Positions 42,179 through 51,948 of a stretch of 64,000 bases of DNA are shown piece after piece. The notes beneath the pieces are model-generated. The model saw only the letters and a list, made by a program, of their open reading frames with translations. It was not told where the DNA came from and made no database searches. Source of the stretch: Clostridium formicaceticum (GTDB lineage: Bacteria > Bacillota > Clostridia > Peptostreptococcales > Natronincolaceae); contig NZ_CP017603.1 of assembly GCF_001854185.1 (NCBI RefSeq), positions 2,914,001 through 2,978,000 on the forward strand, read 5' to 3'. The translations under genes and the position numbers were made by a program. Within the stretch, counting starts at the first letter, position 1; each line of letters begins with the position of its first letter.

Positions 42179-42790
42179 TTGGAGAAGATGGTAAGTACAG
42201 TAGTACAAAACTTGGAAAAAAGAAAAATAAAGGCTAAGTTTTTTGAAACGAAGGAAGAAGCTAAAAAGGAAGTTTTAAAAGACATACAACCTTATGCTAG
42301 TATAGGAATTGGTGGTTCTGCAACCATCAAGGAAATGGAATTATATGAGGCTTTATTGAAGGAAAATAAAAAAGTATACTGGCACTGGCAAGTAGAAAAG
42401 GAAAAAGTAAGCGAGATTAGACAATTAGCTAGTCAATCAGAGGTATATTTAACCAGCAGCAATGCATTAACTGAAGCTGGAGAGTTAATCAATATTGATG
42501 GTGTGGGAAATAGAGTAAGTGCTATGTATTATGGTCCTAAAAAAGTGATCGTGGTATGTGGTGTGAATAAAATTTGTAGTGATATGATTTCAGCAATGGA
42601 TAGAATAAAAAAAGAAGCCTGTCCTCCAAATGCAAAAAGATTGGGACTAAATACGCCTTGTGCAGCTACAGGGAACTGCAATGACTGTCTAAGTGAAGCT
42701 AGAATGTGTAATGTAACAGTTATTATAAATCATAAGCCCATGACTGTAGATTTAAGTGTATATATTGTTGGGGAATCATTAGGCTATTAA
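42179..42790 (+). CDS. LUD domain protein
   Basis: A 203-residue protein of the LUD (DUF162) family: SIGIGGSATIKEMELYEAL, the SSNALTEAGELINIDGVGNRVSAM block and the C-terminal CNDCLSEARMCNVTVII with four cysteines, plus TPCAATGNC. Family members take part in lactate use (LutC-like) or are uncharacterised stand-alone proteins; this one is not beside lutA or lutB. It starts at TTG 42179, 6 bp after AAGGTGGGG; the internal ATG 42188 is too far from that site. Confidence 0.8.
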   Translation: MEKMVSTVVQNLEKRKIKAKFFETKEEAKKEVLKDIQPYASIGIGGSATIKEMELYEALLKENKKVYWHWQVEKEKVSEIRQLASQSEVYLTSSNALTEAGELINIDGVGNRVSAMYYGPKKVIVVCGVNKICSDMISAMDRIKKEACPPNAKRLGLNTPCAATGNCNDCLSEARMCNVTVIINHKPMTVDLSVYIVGESLGY

Positions 42791-42804
42791 AAAATTCCTT
42801 TCTT

Positions 42805-42846
42805 ACCAGCACTCAGATGCCATTTATAGGGTGCTGGTTTGTTTTG
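42805..42846 (+). terminator. Terminator after the LUD gene
   Basis: ACCAGCAC (42805-42812) pairs perfectly with GTGCTGGT (42831-42838), followed by TTGTTTT. Confidence 0.75.
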
Positions 42847-42995
42847 GTGAGATTTTTGTATAGGGTGTTTTTATTAATATCCTATGTATTGCTTCATTAT
42901 ATTAGGTAAAACTAAAAATTAAGATAAACTTTACAAAGCATTGTCATTTTTATATGATAATAACTGTAGGAATAGATGAGTGAGGTTGAAGTGTA

Positions 42996-44153
42996 ATGGA
43001 AGTATATTTAGATAATGCGGCTACAACAAAACCTGCAGAGGAAGTTGTAGATGTTATGGTAAAATCTCTAAAAGAGATGTATGGTAATCCATCTTCGCTG
43101 CATAGAAAAGGCGTAGAGGTGGAACGAGAAATTAAGAAGGTTAGAAAATTGGTGGCAAAGGCTTTAGGATGCAATGAAAAAGAAGTGATTTTTACTTCTG
43201 GAGGAACAGAAGCAAATAATTTAGCTATAAGGGGTTTGGTAAAGGCCCATAGCCGAAAAGGTAATCATCTTATTACATCAAAAATAGAACATAAGTCAGT
43301 ACTTAGTCTGCTTCAGCAATTAGAAGAAGAAGGATTTGAAGTAACGTATCTGGATGTCGATGAAAAAGGTTTTATTTCTCTTGAGAAACTAGAAAAAGCA
43401 GTTAAAGAAAATACGATCTTAGTAAGTGTTATGCATGTAAATAATGAAGTGGGTAGTGTACAACCTATAAAAGAAATTACAAAGATTGTAAGACAAAAGA
43501 ATCCTAATACAAGAATACATATTGATGGGGTACAATCCTTTGGAAAAATAAAATATTTTGTTAAAGATCTAGAGATAGATAGCCTCTCTATTAGTGCTCA
43601 TAAATTTCATGGGCCTAAGGGAATTGGCGCGCTTTATCTCAGAAACAGTGTAAGGATGATTCCCCTGCTAGTTGGTGGAGGACAAGAGTTAGAGCTGCGA
43701 GCGGGAACCGAAAATGTACCTGGTATTTTTGGCTTAGGAGAAGCAGTGAGGTTATTGCTTGAAGAGCAGGATAAAAAAATAAATGAAATCAAAAACTTAA
43801 AGAAGCATTTGCTTCGTAGATTGAGAGAGAAATTAGAAGATATATATATAGCTACAGAGGAAGATGATCAATACGCTCCCCATATAATTAATGTTTCTTT
43901 AAAAGGTGTAAGGAGTGAGATTATGCTACACAGTTTAGAGTCGGATGGCATCTACATATCTTCAGGATCTGCGTGTTCCTCTAAAAAGAGAGGCTATAGC
44001 CATGTATTAGAAGCGATGGGTATGAGAGAAAGTCATATAGATAGCGCCATAAGGATTAGTTTAAGCCATACCAACACAGTTGAAGAAATAGACTATGCAG
44101 TGGACAGCATAAAAAGACATCTCAATAGCTTGAGAAAAATTATCAGGAGGTGA
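42996..44153 (+). CDS. iscS: Cysteine desulfurase paired with ThiI
   Basis: A 385-residue class V aminotransferase-fold enzyme. YLDNAATTKP opens it, Lys203 in SAHKFHGPKG carries pyridoxal phosphate, and Cys in SGSACSSKKRG is the persulfide site. It moves sulfur from cysteine to ThiI, for 4-thiouridine in tRNA and perhaps other sulfur cofactors. The adjacent thiI, 7 bp downstream, supports the NifZ/IscS-ThiI arrangement seen in Firmicutes. No iscU is adjacent. AGTGAGGTTG precedes the ATG. Confidence 0.9.
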   Translation: MEVYLDNAATTKPAEEVVDVMVKSLKEMYGNPSSLHRKGVEVEREIKKVRKLVAKALGCNEKEVIFTSGGTEANNLAIRGLVKAHSRKGNHLITSKIEHKSVLSLLQQLEEEGFEVTYLDVDEKGFISLEKLEKAVKENTILVSVMHVNNEVGSVQPIKEITKIVRQKNPNTRIHIDGVQSFGKIKYFVKDLEIDSLSISAHKFHGPKGIGALYLRNSVRMIPLLVGGGQELELRAGTENVPGIFGLGEAVRLLLEEQDKKINEIKNLKKHLLRRLREKLEDIYIATEEDDQYAPHIINVSLKGVRSEIMLHSLESDGIYISSGSACSSKKRGYSHVLEAMGMRESHIDSAIRISLSHTNTVEEIDYAVDSIKRHLNSLRKIIRR

Positions 44154-44160
44154 TAGCCTA

Positions 44161-45333
44161 GTGAAGGATGTCATTATCATTCGTTATGGAGAAATTATTT
44201 TAAAGGGACTTAATAAAAGATTTTTTGAAGATAAGCTTGTAAAACATATTCGTTATGCACTGGCAGACTTAGGAAAACCAAGCGTATATAAGGAACACAG
44301 CAGGATTTATGTGGATGTAGAAGATTATAATCCGCAAGAAATTATTGATAGGGTGAAAAGAGTATTTGGTGTTGTTTCTGTCAGTCCTGCAAAGCGGTTT
44401 CCTGTAGATATGGAGGAAATAAAGAAAGTAGTTCTTAAAGAAATACGAGAAAAAATGTTAAAAAATGGAATAAAGACCTTTAAAATAGAAAGTAAAAGGG
44501 CCGATAAAAATTTTCCTATGAAATCTCCAGAAATTAGTAGAGAAATAGGAGGATTTATTTTGCAAAATATAGAAGAAATATCTGTAGATGTACATCATCC
44601 TGATATTTCTGTTCATGTAGAGGTTAGAAATGATGCTTTTGTACATAGTGAAAAAATAAATGGTTTTGGAGGGCTGCCGCTAGGAACCAATGGAAAAGCT
44701 TTGTTATTGCTTTCAGGAGGGATTGATAGCCCTGTAGCTGGCTGGCTGGTAGGGAAAAGGGGTGTGGAGGTCGAAGCTATTCATTTTCACAGCTATCCCT
44801 TCACCAGTGAAAGAGCAAAGGAAAAGGTAATTGATCTAGCTAAAATTTTAGCTTCTTATTGTGGGCAGTTTAAGATCTATTCTGTAAACTTATTGCCAAT
44901 ACAGAAGGAAATTAATGAAAAATGTCCTGAAGAGGAAATGACAATATTATCAAGGCGTTTTATGATGAAGATTGCTGAAAAAATTGCTTTAAAATTTGAA
45001 TACGATGCACTGATTACTGGGGAAAGTATTGGACAAGTTGCTAGTCAAACAGTAAAGAGTCTTCATGTAACCAATGCAGCAGTAAACATACCAGTATTTA
45101 GACCACTAATAGCAATGGACAAAGTGGACATCATAGAACTAGCTCATAAAATCGGCACCTATGAAACCTCTATACTACCTTTTGAAGATTGTTGTACCGT
45201 ATTTTTACCGAAACATCCAGTAACAAAGCCTAAGTTGGAAAAAATATTGCTCTCAGAAGAGTTGTTGGATGTAGAGGGATTAATAGAAAGTGCAATTGAT
45301 GAAATGGAAGTAATAAGTACATTTGACGAGTAA
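44161..45333 (+). CDS. thiI: tRNA 4-thiouridine(8) synthase ThiI
   Basis: A 390-residue ThiI without the C-terminal rhodanese domain, as in most Firmicutes. The ferredoxin-like and THUMP domains fill residues 1-165. The PP-loop SGGIDSPVAGWLVGKRG is near residue 182. FEDCCTVFLPKHP near the C-terminus holds conserved cysteines. It uses persulfide from the upstream desulfurase to make s4U8 in tRNA and may serve thiazole synthesis. It starts at GTG 44161 after AGGAGGTGATAG. Confidence 0.9.
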   Translation: MKDVIIIRYGEIILKGLNKRFFEDKLVKHIRYALADLGKPSVYKEHSRIYVDVEDYNPQEIIDRVKRVFGVVSVSPAKRFPVDMEEIKKVVLKEIREKMLKNGIKTFKIESKRADKNFPMKSPEISREIGGFILQNIEEISVDVHHPDISVHVEVRNDAFVHSEKINGFGGLPLGTNGKALLLLSGGIDSPVAGWLVGKRGVEVEAIHFHSYPFTSERAKEKVIDLAKILASYCGQFKIYSVNLLPIQKEINEKCPEEEMTILSRRFMMKIAEKIALKFEYDALITGESIGQVASQTVKSLHVTNAAVNIPVFRPLIAMDKVDIIELAHKIGTYETSILPFEDCCTVFLPKHPVTKPKLEKILLSEELLDVEGLIESAIDEMEVISTFDE

Positions 45334-45413
45334 AAAACTTTAGTTTTGTTAAAACCTGAGGAATAAAATCCATCAGTAAAAGGTAAAAAATTTATTTTCG
45401 GGGAGGAAGAACA

Positions 45414-45890
45414 ATGGATCAGTTTACTCACTTTAATGAAGAAGGCAGAGCTAAGATGGTGGAGGTAGGTAATAAATTAAATACAAAGCGAGAGGCTATA
45501 GCAACGGGAAGCATCTATATGATGGCGGAAACCTTAAATAAAATCATTGATCGAGAAATCAGCAAAGGGGATGTGCTGGCGGTGTCCCAAGTTGCAGGAA
45601 TTATGGCTGCTAAAAAAACAAGTGATATGATTCCAATGTGCCACAACATTATATTAACTGGGGCAGATATTCATTTTAATATTGATAGAGAAAACAATAA
45701 GATAGATATTCAAGCTACTGTTAGAACCACAGGAAAGACAGGTGTTGAAATAGAAGCATTGAACGCGGTTTCAACAGCGGCACTTACTATTTATGATATG
45801 TGTAAAGCAGTAGATCGGGGCATGGAAATCACCGGTATTAAGTTAATGAAGAAAACTGGAGGAAAGTCAGGGGATTTTATAAGAGAATAA
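45414..45890 (+). CDS. moaC: Cyclic pyranopterin monophosphate synthase accessory protein MoaC
   Basis: A 158-residue Moa[19 protein letters not shown] opens it, [10 protein letters not shown] is the conserved mid-region and [24 protein letters not shown] the active helix. It converts the MoaA product to cyclic pyranopterin monophosphate in molybdenum cofactor synthesis. The Mog gene on the opposite strand is the next pathway gene seen here; moaA, moaD and moaE are not in the window. GGGGAGGAAG precedes the ATG. Confidence 0.92.
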   Translation: MDQFTHFNEEGRAKMVEVGNKLNTKREAIATGSIYMMAETLNKIIDREISKGDVLAVSQVAGIMAAKKTSDMIPMCHNIILTGADIHFNIDRENNKIDIQATVRTTGKTGVEIEALNAVSTAALTIYDMCKAVDRGMEITGIKLMKKTGGKSGDFIRE

Positions 45891-45993
45891 AAATCCACTC
45901 TTGTAGCTAAAGCTGGACATTGGGGAATCGGGTGGAGACATTACTTTATCTGATTTAAAGAAGTGAAGGTCTTTTAATCCAGTAAAGTATTTC

Positions 45994-46027
45994 ATAAAAA
46001 ATAAGCACATTTTGTGCTTATTTTTTA
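45994..46027. terminator. Bidirectional terminator between moaC and mog
   Basis: AAAAAATAAGCACA and TGTGCTTATTTTTT form a near-perfect hairpin with A and T tails. Its right side overlaps the mog stop region. Confidence 0.8.
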
Positions 46028-46521
46028 TGGTTTCCACCACATTCACCCTCAATACCTTTAAGAATACCAATACCATGAGAAAGAGCTGGTAAAATGACTT
46101 CTAAGCTTTCCTTTACCCCTTTAGGACTTCCAGGTAGGTTAATAATTAATGTTTGCTTACGAATGCCAGCTACGGCACGGGAGAGCATAGCTTTAGGGGT
46201 AATACTAAGGCTTTTCATACGAATAGCTTCGGATATACCGGGAGCCAGTCGATCAATTACATCTAATGTAGCTTCAGGGGTAACATCTCTAGGAGAAAAG
46301 CCTGTTCCCCCAGTGGTAAAAACGATATCTAATTTTGCATCATCGCACATAGTTATTAAGGCATTGGCAAGTTTTTCTCTTTCATCCGGCACAATAACAT
46401 ACTCCTTTAAAACCCCGCCAAGCTCCTTCATCATTTCAGCAATTAGTGGACCACTAGTATCCTGTCGCTCACCTATAGACCCCTTATCACTAGCAGTAAT
46501 TACTCCAATCGTAAATGTCAT
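46018..46521 (-). CDS. mog: Molybdopterin adenylyltransferase-like protein (MogA/MoaB family)
   Basis: A 167-residue protein with ITASDKGSIGERQDTSGP, IVFTTGGTGFSPRDVTPEAT and LIINLPGSPKGVKESLE, the molybdopterin-binding motifs. It activates molybdopterin by adenylation before metal insertion. ATG 46521 follows AAGGAGGAAATA. It is divergent from upstream genes and converges on moaC. Confidence 0.88.
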   Translation of the reverse strand: MTFTIGVITASDKGSIGERQDTSGPLIAEMMKELGGVLKEYVIVPDEREKLANALITMCDDAKLDIVFTTGGTGFSPRDVTPEATLDVIDRLAPGISEAIRMKSLSITPKAMLSRAVAGIRKQTLIINLPGSPKGVKESLEVILPALSHGIGILKGIEGECGGNHKK

Positions 46522-46658
46522 ATTATTTCCTCCTTAGGTATGTAAAGATATTTACAGACGTGTGTTTATAAAACTAAAGTACATAGTCACACATCTATAG
46601 AACATAGTATTAGTATAGCCTATCATTTGCCAAAGTGTAAAGAGATTAAATAAATAGA

Positions 46659-46707
46659 CAAAAAACCGCCTACACTTCAAGTTTCATTATGAAGGGTAGG
46701 CGGTTTC
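46659..46707 (-). terminator. Terminator of the pfl operon
   Basis: AAACCGCCTAC (46663-46673) pairs with GTAGGCGGTTT (46696-46706), with further CTTCA/TGAAG pairing inside. On the minus strand it is followed by a T tract. Confidence 0.8.
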
Positions 46708-46732
46708 CATATAGGATAAAGTTTTCTTTAAG

Positions 46733-47473
46733 TTAAGCTGTTAGACTATATTTGCTGTATTTATTAAATATACTTCTAGCTTTAGCAATATCTGCTTCAT
46801 TAGCATCGCGAATTCCTTCTAGAGGATATAAGGAATTGTATTCTTTCCATTTGAATTTACCCATAGAGTGATAGGGAAGGAGATCTACTTTTTTCACTGC
46901 GTCAAGGGTAAAAACAAACTCTGCTAATGCTTTTAAGGCGGCTTCTTCATCTGTAATTGTAGGAATAACAACATGACGGATCCACATAGGCATATTTTTA
47001 CTATCTAAATATTTAGCAAAAGATAAAATACCGTGATTATCGACCCCTGTTAAATTCTTATGCTTAGCAGGATCAATATGTTTTAAGTCTAGGAGGACTA
47101 AATCGACATATTCTAGTATTTCATCTATGCTGCTGGCAGAAGAAATAAAACCAGAGGTATCTAAACAAGTATGCAGATCATGTTTTTTTAATTCTTTTAG
47201 TAAATTTAGCAAGAACTCTGATTGAAGGGTAGGTTCTCCACCGCTGATTGTAACACCGCCTCCAGATGCTTTGATAAAGGGAATGTATTTTTTAATATCG
47301 TCAACCAATTCACTTACACTAATTTCTTTACCATCTTCTAGATTCCAAGTATCTCTGTTGTGACAAAACTTACATCTTAAGGGACAACCTTGAAAAAATA
47401 TAACATAGCGAATTCCCGGACCATCAACAGTACCAAAAGTTTCAACAGAATGAATTTTTCCTTTTACAGTCAT
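46733..47473 (-). CDS. pflA: Pyruvate formate-lyase activating enzyme
   Basis: A 246-residue radical SAM enzyme. The iron-sulfur motif is CPLRCKFCHNRDTW near residue 31, GGGVTISGGEPTLQ is the SAM-binding strand, and DLVLLDLKHID follows. It makes the glycyl radical on PflB. The start at 47473 is 6 bp after AGGTG; the in-frame GTG at 47482 has a poorer site. It is 18-27 bp from pflB and probably co-transcribed. Confidence 0.92.
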   Translation of the reverse strand: MTVKGKIHSVETFGTVDGPGIRYVIFFQGCPLRCKFCHNRDTWNLEDGKEISVSELVDDIKKYIPFIKASGGGVTISGGEPTLQSEFLLNLLKELKKHDLHTCLDTSGFISSASSIDEILEYVDLVLLDLKHIDPAKHKNLTGVDNHGILSFAKYLDSKNMPMWIRHVVIPTITDEEAALKALAEFVFTLDAVKKVDLLPYHSMGKFKWKEYNSLYPLEGIRDANEADIAKARSIFNKYSKYSLTA

Positions 47474-47499
47474 GAGAAACACCTGCCTTTCAAAAATGT

Positions 47500-49731
47500 C
47501 TATACAATAGCTTCGTGGAAAGTTCGATGAATAACATCTAATTGTTGTTCTTTTGTTAGCTTGATAAAATTAACAGCATATCCAGAAACGCGAATTGTTA
47601 ATTGAGGATATTTTTCTGGATGTTCCATAGCGTCTATCAAAGTTTCACGATCAAATACATTAATGTTCACATGATGACCATCTTGAATAAAATAGCCGTC
47701 AAGTAATGAAGTTAGAATATTAATTCTATCTGCAGGGGTTTTTCCCAAAGCCTTTGGTACAATTGAGAAGGTGTAGGAAATACCGTCTTGTGAATCTTTA
47801 TAAGGAAGTTTCGCTACAGAGGATAAAGAAGCTAATGCCCCCTTTGTATCACGTCCATGCATTGGATTGGCACCAGGTGCAAAGGGTTCTCCTGCTTTTC
47901 TGCCATCTGGTGTACTGCCAGTCTTTTTGCCATAAACAACATTAGAGGTTATGGTTAATACAGATTGGGTAGGAATGGCATTCCTATAGGTTCTGTTCTT
48001 TCTGATGGCATCCATAAATCTTTTTACAAGGGCCTCTGCAATTGTATCAACAGCATCATCGTTATTACCGTATTTAGGGAAATCGCCTTCGATTTCAAAG
48101 TCAACCACTAAACCCTCCGCATTTCTAATAGGCTTGACTTTTGCATATTTAATAGCACTTAAGGAGTCTGCGCATACTGATAGTCCTGCAATACCGCAAG
48201 CCATGGTTCTGATAACATCACGATCATGAAGGGCCATTTGAATTCTTTCATAGGCATACTTGTCGTGCATATAATGAATGACATTTAGCGTATTGACGTA
48301 TAGCTTTGCAATCCAATCGATGAAGGTATTGAATTTCTCCATCACTTCGTTATAGTCAAGATATTCAGAAGTAATCTGTTGGAATTTAGGGCCTACTTGA
48401 ATGCCAGACATTTCATCTCTTCCGCCATTAATAGAGTAAAGAAGAGCCTTGGCTAAATTGCATCTAGCACCAAAAAACTGCATTTGTTTACCGATGGGCA
48501 TAGCAGATACGCAGCAGGCAATACCATAATCATCTCCCCAGTAGCAACGCATTAAGTCATCATTTTCATATTGGAGGGAGCTAGTATCAATAGACACTTT
48601 AGAACAATATTTTTTAAAGCCTTCGGGTAATTGTTGCGCCCATAATACTGTTAAGTTTGGTTCTGGTGCAGGGCCTAGGTTGTATAGTGTATGCAGTATT
48701 CTAAAGGAGGTTTTCGTCACTAAAGGCCTTCCGTCCAAGCCTACTCCCCCAATAGACTCTGTCACCCAAGTAGGGTCACCACTAAAAAGCTCGTTATATT
48801 CAGGAGATCTTAAAAATCTTACCATTCTTAGCTTCATGACAAAATGATCAATTAATTCTTGAGCTTCTTCTTCAGTAAGATTACCTTCAGCAAGATCTTT
48901 TTCAATATAAATATCTATAAAGTTAGAAACTCTACCTAAGCTCATAGCCGCTCCATTTTGTTCTTTTACTGCAGCTAGGTAAGCCAAATAGACCCATTGT
49001 ATAGCTTCAAAAGCATTGGTAGCAGGTTGAGATAGATCAAAACCATAAGACTTACCCATCTCTTTTAGCTCTATTAAGGCTCTAATTTGTTCTTGGATTT
49101 CCTCACGAAGACGGATGGTTTCTTCATTCATAAAATCTACTTCCAAAGATTTTTTTTGCTGCTTTTTATCTTCAATTAGTAAATCTACCCCATAAAGGGC
49201 TACTCTTCTGTAATCGCCTATAATTCTTCCTCTGCCGTAGGCATCGGGTAGCCCTGTAATAATACCAGCCTTTCTAGCTGCCAACATTTCTTCGGTATAA
49301 GCATCAAAAACACCAGCATTGTGGGTTTTTCTATACTTATTAAAGATATCTCTTACTTGAGGATCTAATTCATAGCCATAAGCTTTGCACGCACTTTCAA
49401 TCATGCGAATACCACCATTAGGAATGATAGCTCTTTTTAAAGGGGCATCTGTTTGAAGGCCTACAATTTTTTCTAGGTTTTTATTAATATAACCTGGTTT
49501 ATGAGAAATGATGGTAGAAATTGTGCTGGCATCTACATCGAGTGTACCATTATTTTTACGCTCTGCTTCCATTAATTTTAAAACTTCGTCCCAAAGTTTT
49601 TTTGTGGCATCCGTAGCATCGCTTAAGAAACTTTCATCTCCATAATAAGGAGAATAATTTGTTTGTATAAAGTCTCTTGTATCTATTGTTTTCGTCCATT
49701 TTCCTTTTTTAAATGCACTGTTATTTATCAA
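47500..49731 (-). CDS. pflB: Formate acetyltransferase (pyruvate formate-lyase)
   Basis: About 743 residues. The two active-site cysteines lie in [15 protein letters not shown], and the glycyl radical site in [15 protein letters not shown] near the C-terminus. It splits pyruvate with CoA into acetyl-CoA and formate in anaerobic metabolism. The start at TTG 49731 is 8 bp after AAAAGGAG; the GTG at 49740 overlaps that site. Downstream pflA activates it. The gene length is normal. Confidence 0.93.
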   Translation of the reverse strand: MINNSAFKKGKWTKTIDTRDFIQTNYSPYYGDESFLSDATDATKKLWDEVLKLMEAERKNNGTLDVDASTISTIISHKPGYINKNLEKIVGLQTDAPLKRAIIPNGGIRMIESACKAYGYELDPQVRDIFNKYRKTHNAGVFDAYTEEMLAARKAGIITGLPDAYGRGRIIGDYRRVALYGVDLLIEDKKQQKKSLEVDFMNEETIRLREEIQEQIRALIELKEMGKSYGFDLSQPATNAFEAIQWVYLAYLAAVKEQNGAAMSLGRVSNFIDIYIEKDLAEGNLTEEEAQELIDHFVMKLRMVRFLRSPEYNELFSGDPTWVTESIGGVGLDGRPLVTKTSFRILHTLYNLGPAPEPNLTVLWAQQLPEGFKKYCSKVSIDTSSLQYENDDLMRCYWGDDYGIACCVSAMPIGKQMQFFGARCNLAKALLYSINGGRDEMSGIQVGPKFQQITSEYLDYNEVMEKFNTFIDWIAKLYVNTLNVIHYMHDKYAYERIQMALHDRDVIRTMACGIAGLSVCADSLSAIKYAKVKPIRNAEGLVVDFEIEGDFPKYGNNDDAVDTIAEALVKRFMDAIRKNRTYRNAIPTQSVLTITSNVVYGKKTGSTPDGRKAGEPFAPGANPMHGRDTKGALASLSSVAKLPYKDSQDGISYTFSIVPKALGKTPADRINILTSLLDGYFIQDGHHVNINVFDRETLIDAMEHPEKYPQLTIRVSGYAVNFIKLTKEQQLDVIHRTFHEAIV

Positions 49732-49894
49732 CTGTCTCACTCCTTTTAATATGCTTTGTATTTCTTAATAAGATTATAACACAAAATACGGTATATTGTA
49801 TACAATAATTTGTTAAATTTTTATTCAGGGGAAAAGTTTAAAAATTCTTTCAACAAAAATAGAAGGAAAATTACAAAACTAGTGTTTTTTCTCT

Positions 49895-49924
49895 GAAGGA
49901 GTTGGTAAGGGACAAAGAGAATTA
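49895..49924 (+). promoter_or_regulatory. Sigma-H-type promoter of the spoIIA operon
   Basis: GAAGGAGTT, a 12-bp spacer, then AGAGAATTA. This matches the sigma-H pattern RnAGGAwww-N11-12-RnnGAATww at all but one position. It fits the known sigma-H control of spoIIA in Bacillus. Confidence 0.75.
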
Positions 49925-49956
49925 CTATTCAATTATATGATAAGGGGGGAAGAACT

Positions 49957-50292
49957 TTGCAAGTACACTATGAAAATATAGGAAATACACTTATTGTTAA
50001 GCTAAGAGGAGAGCTCGATCATCATGTTGCTGAAAAAATAAGAGTAGAACTAGATGAAATGATTTCAAATAAACGTTCAAAGAATCTTATCTTTGACTTA
50101 AAAGAAATGAACTTTATGGATAGTTCAGGTATTGGTGTGATTATTGGCAGATATAAAAATATTCATAAACTGGGGGGCAAGGTAGCTGTGGTACAGGCAT
50201 CTAACAAAGTAGATAAAATATTTAGTTTAGCTGGTTTGTACCGTATTGTTAGTAAATTTGAAACCTCAGAGGATGCTCTTAAATGCATATAA
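49957..50292 (+). CDS. spoIIAA: Anti-anti-sigma factor SpoIIAA
   Basis: A 111-residue STAS-domain protein. [17 protein letters not shown] and [17 protein letters not shown] hold the conserved region, with the phosphorylatable Ser in DSSGIG. When dephosphorylated it releases sigma-F from SpoIIAB. The TTG start at 49957 follows AGGGGGGAAG. It is the first gene of the operon with spoIIAB and sigF. Confidence 0.92.
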   Translation: MQVHYENIGNTLIVKLRGELDHHVAEKIRVELDEMISNKRSKNLIFDLKEMNFMDSSGIGVIIGRYKNIHKLGGKVAVVQASNKVDKIFSLAGLYRIVSKFETSEDALKCI

Positions 50293-50306
50293 AGGAGTGT
50301 AATGAT

Positions 50307-50744
50307 ATGGAATGTAAAAACTATATGAAAATGGAGTTCTATAGTAAATCTCAAAACGAGGCATTTGCAAGGGTTGTGGTAGCGGCTTTTGCAGCACAAT
50401 TAGATCCGACTATTGAAGAAATCTCAGATATAAAAACTGCGGTTTCAGAAGCTGTAACAAATGCAATTATTCATGGTTATGAGGACAAGAGTGATCTTAT
50501 TACGGTGATATGTAGAATAAATCATGAAGAATTGGAAATTATAGTAGAAGATAAGGGCAGAGGCATTGAAGATGTACAGAAGGCTAGAGAACCTCTGTAT
50601 ACTTCTAAGCCTGAACTAGAACGTTCTGGCATGGGTTTTACGGTGATGGAAACTTTTATGGATCAGATAGATGTATATTCTGAGATAGGAAAGGGAACAA
50701 AAGTAAGAATGATAAAAAAGTTCAAAAGCCTGAGTGAAGATTAA
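50307..50744 (+). CDS. spoIIAB: Anti-sigma-F factor / kinase SpoIIAB
   Basis: A 145-residue GHKL kinase. The N box is [16 protein letters not shown], then [11 protein letters not shown] and [15 protein letters not shown]. It holds sigma-F inactive and phosphorylates SpoIIAA. ATG 50307 is 9 bp after AGGAG and is preferred to an upstream ATG at 50283. Confidence 0.93.
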   Translation: MECKNYMKMEFYSKSQNEAFARVVVAAFAAQLDPTIEEISDIKTAVSEAVTNAIIHGYEDKSDLITVICRINHEELEIIVEDKGRGIEDVQKAREPLYTSKPELERSGMGFTVMETFMDQIDVYSEIGKGTKVRMIKKFKSLSED

Positions 50745-50756
50745 GGGGTAGATAAG

Positions 50757-51527
50757 ATGAATATACCAGCATTTTCAGGGGAACACAATGAAATATTAGA
50801 ACATGAAGAAACAATGGAGCTTATAAAAAAAGCCCAGAAAGGGGACATGCAGGCACAAGAAATTTTGGTAAGTCATAACCTTGGTCTTGTGAGAAGTATG
50901 ATTAATAGATTTGCTAATAGGGGTTATGAGAGGGAAGATTTATTTCAGCTGGGATGCATAGGATTAATAAAGGCGATAAAAAAATTTGACGCTAGTTATG
51001 ACGTTAAATTTTCTACTTATGCAGTACCTATGATTGTTGGTGAAATAAAACGTTTTTTGCGTGATGATGGTATTATTAAGGTTTCAAGAAACTTAAAACA
51101 GACAGCTTCTAAGGTGAAAATGGTAAAAGAAAAACTGTTTAAAGAGTTTGGAAGAGAAGCAACTTTACAGGAAATTGCTGATGAACTAAATATTGAAAAG
51201 GAAGATATTGTTCTAGCGTTAGATTCCAATGCACATCCTGAATATTTATATGATGTGATTCATCATGATGACGGCGCTCCCATATATTTAATAGATAAAA
51301 TCACGAAAGATGAATCTTTAAATGATACAGAGGTGATTGATAGGCTATTACTGCAGGATACTTTAGCAAAGTTAGAGCCTAGGGAACGTCAAATTATTTT
51401 ACTTCGCTACTTTAAAGATAAAACGCAAACAGAAATTGCTGAAACTTTGGGCATATCACAGGTGCAGGTGTCAAGAATTGAGAAAAAAGTTTTACAATCT
51501 ATGAAAGAGTTAATGAAGAAGGCTTGA
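50757..51527 (+). CDS. sigF: RNA polymerase sporulation sigma factor F
   Basis: A 256-residue sigma-70 family factor. Region 2 shows NLGLVRSMINRFANRGYEREDLFQLGCIGLIKAI, with the core-binding helix. Region 3 has DDGIIKVSRNLKQTASKV. Region 4 has ERQIILLRYFKDKTQTEIAETLGISQVQVSRIEKK. It drives early forespore genes. It starts 13 bp after spoIIAB in an operon and is followed by the spoVA block. Confidence 0.94.
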   Translation: MNIPAFSGEHNEILEHEETMELIKKAQKGDMQAQEILVSHNLGLVRSMINRFANRGYEREDLFQLGCIGLIKAIKKFDASYDVKFSTYAVPMIVGEIKRFLRDDGIIKVSRNLKQTASKVKMVKEKLFKEFGREATLQEIADELNIEKEDIVLALDSNAHPEYLYDVIHHDDGAPIYLIDKITKDESLNDTEVIDRLLLQDTLAKLEPRERQIILLRYFKDKTQTEIAETLGISQVQVSRIEKKVLQSMKELMKKA

Positions 51528-51718
51528 TTTTAGGTCTTCTTTTTTATTTTTATCTATAAGTATACGTCTTGAAATCTGAATTTTAATATCCGCGGTCTAC
51601 GGTTTTATCCTGGCTAAAAAATGCAGCTAAGGATTGCAAGTGTAGCTCTTAGATATTATTAAAAAGCGTAGACGTATGTCTATATAACACAATGAGTAAA
51701 TATAGTTAAATATTTCTC

Positions 51719-51756
51719 TATTGTCTAAAAGAATTAAAAAATTTTTTTAGACAATA
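51719..51756 (+). promoter_or_regulatory. Inverted repeat before the spoVA operon
   Basis: TATTGTCTAAAA (51719-51730) and TTTTAGACAATA (51745-51756) are perfect 12-bp inverted arms with a 14-nt spacer, 26 bp upstream of the first spoVA-operon ATG. It could be an operator or attenuator. It is not a typical rightward terminator. I could not identify a convincing sigma-G promoter. Confidence 0.5.
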
Positions 51757-51781
51757 ATAAGGTAGAGGAAGGTGATTTATT

Positions 51782-51946
51782 ATGATAGATTTTTTAAGAA
51801 AATATAAAAGTTACATTATTATTGTATCTATTGTCATACTTATTTTTGGTTCTTGGTATTTTTTAATGAGTAGAAAGATGAGAGGTGAACCTGAAAGGGC
51901 AGATTTGGTTTTAAACGCTATTTTCTTAGAAAATGTGGGGATATAG
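51782..51946 (+). CDS. Small membrane protein heading the spoVA operon
   Basis: A 54-residue protein starting MIDFLRKYKSYIIIVSIVIL. One transmembrane helix at residues 11-29 is followed by MSRKMRGEPERADL and an outer tail. GAGGAAGGTG lies 7 bp before the ATG. The stop is 2 bp from the spoVAA start, so it is translationally coupled. No name is known to me. It may help SpoVA assembly. Confidence 0.6.
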   Translation: MIDFLRKYKSYIIIVSIVILIFGSWYFLMSRKMRGEPERADLVLNAIFLENVGI

Positions 51947-51948
51947 AG

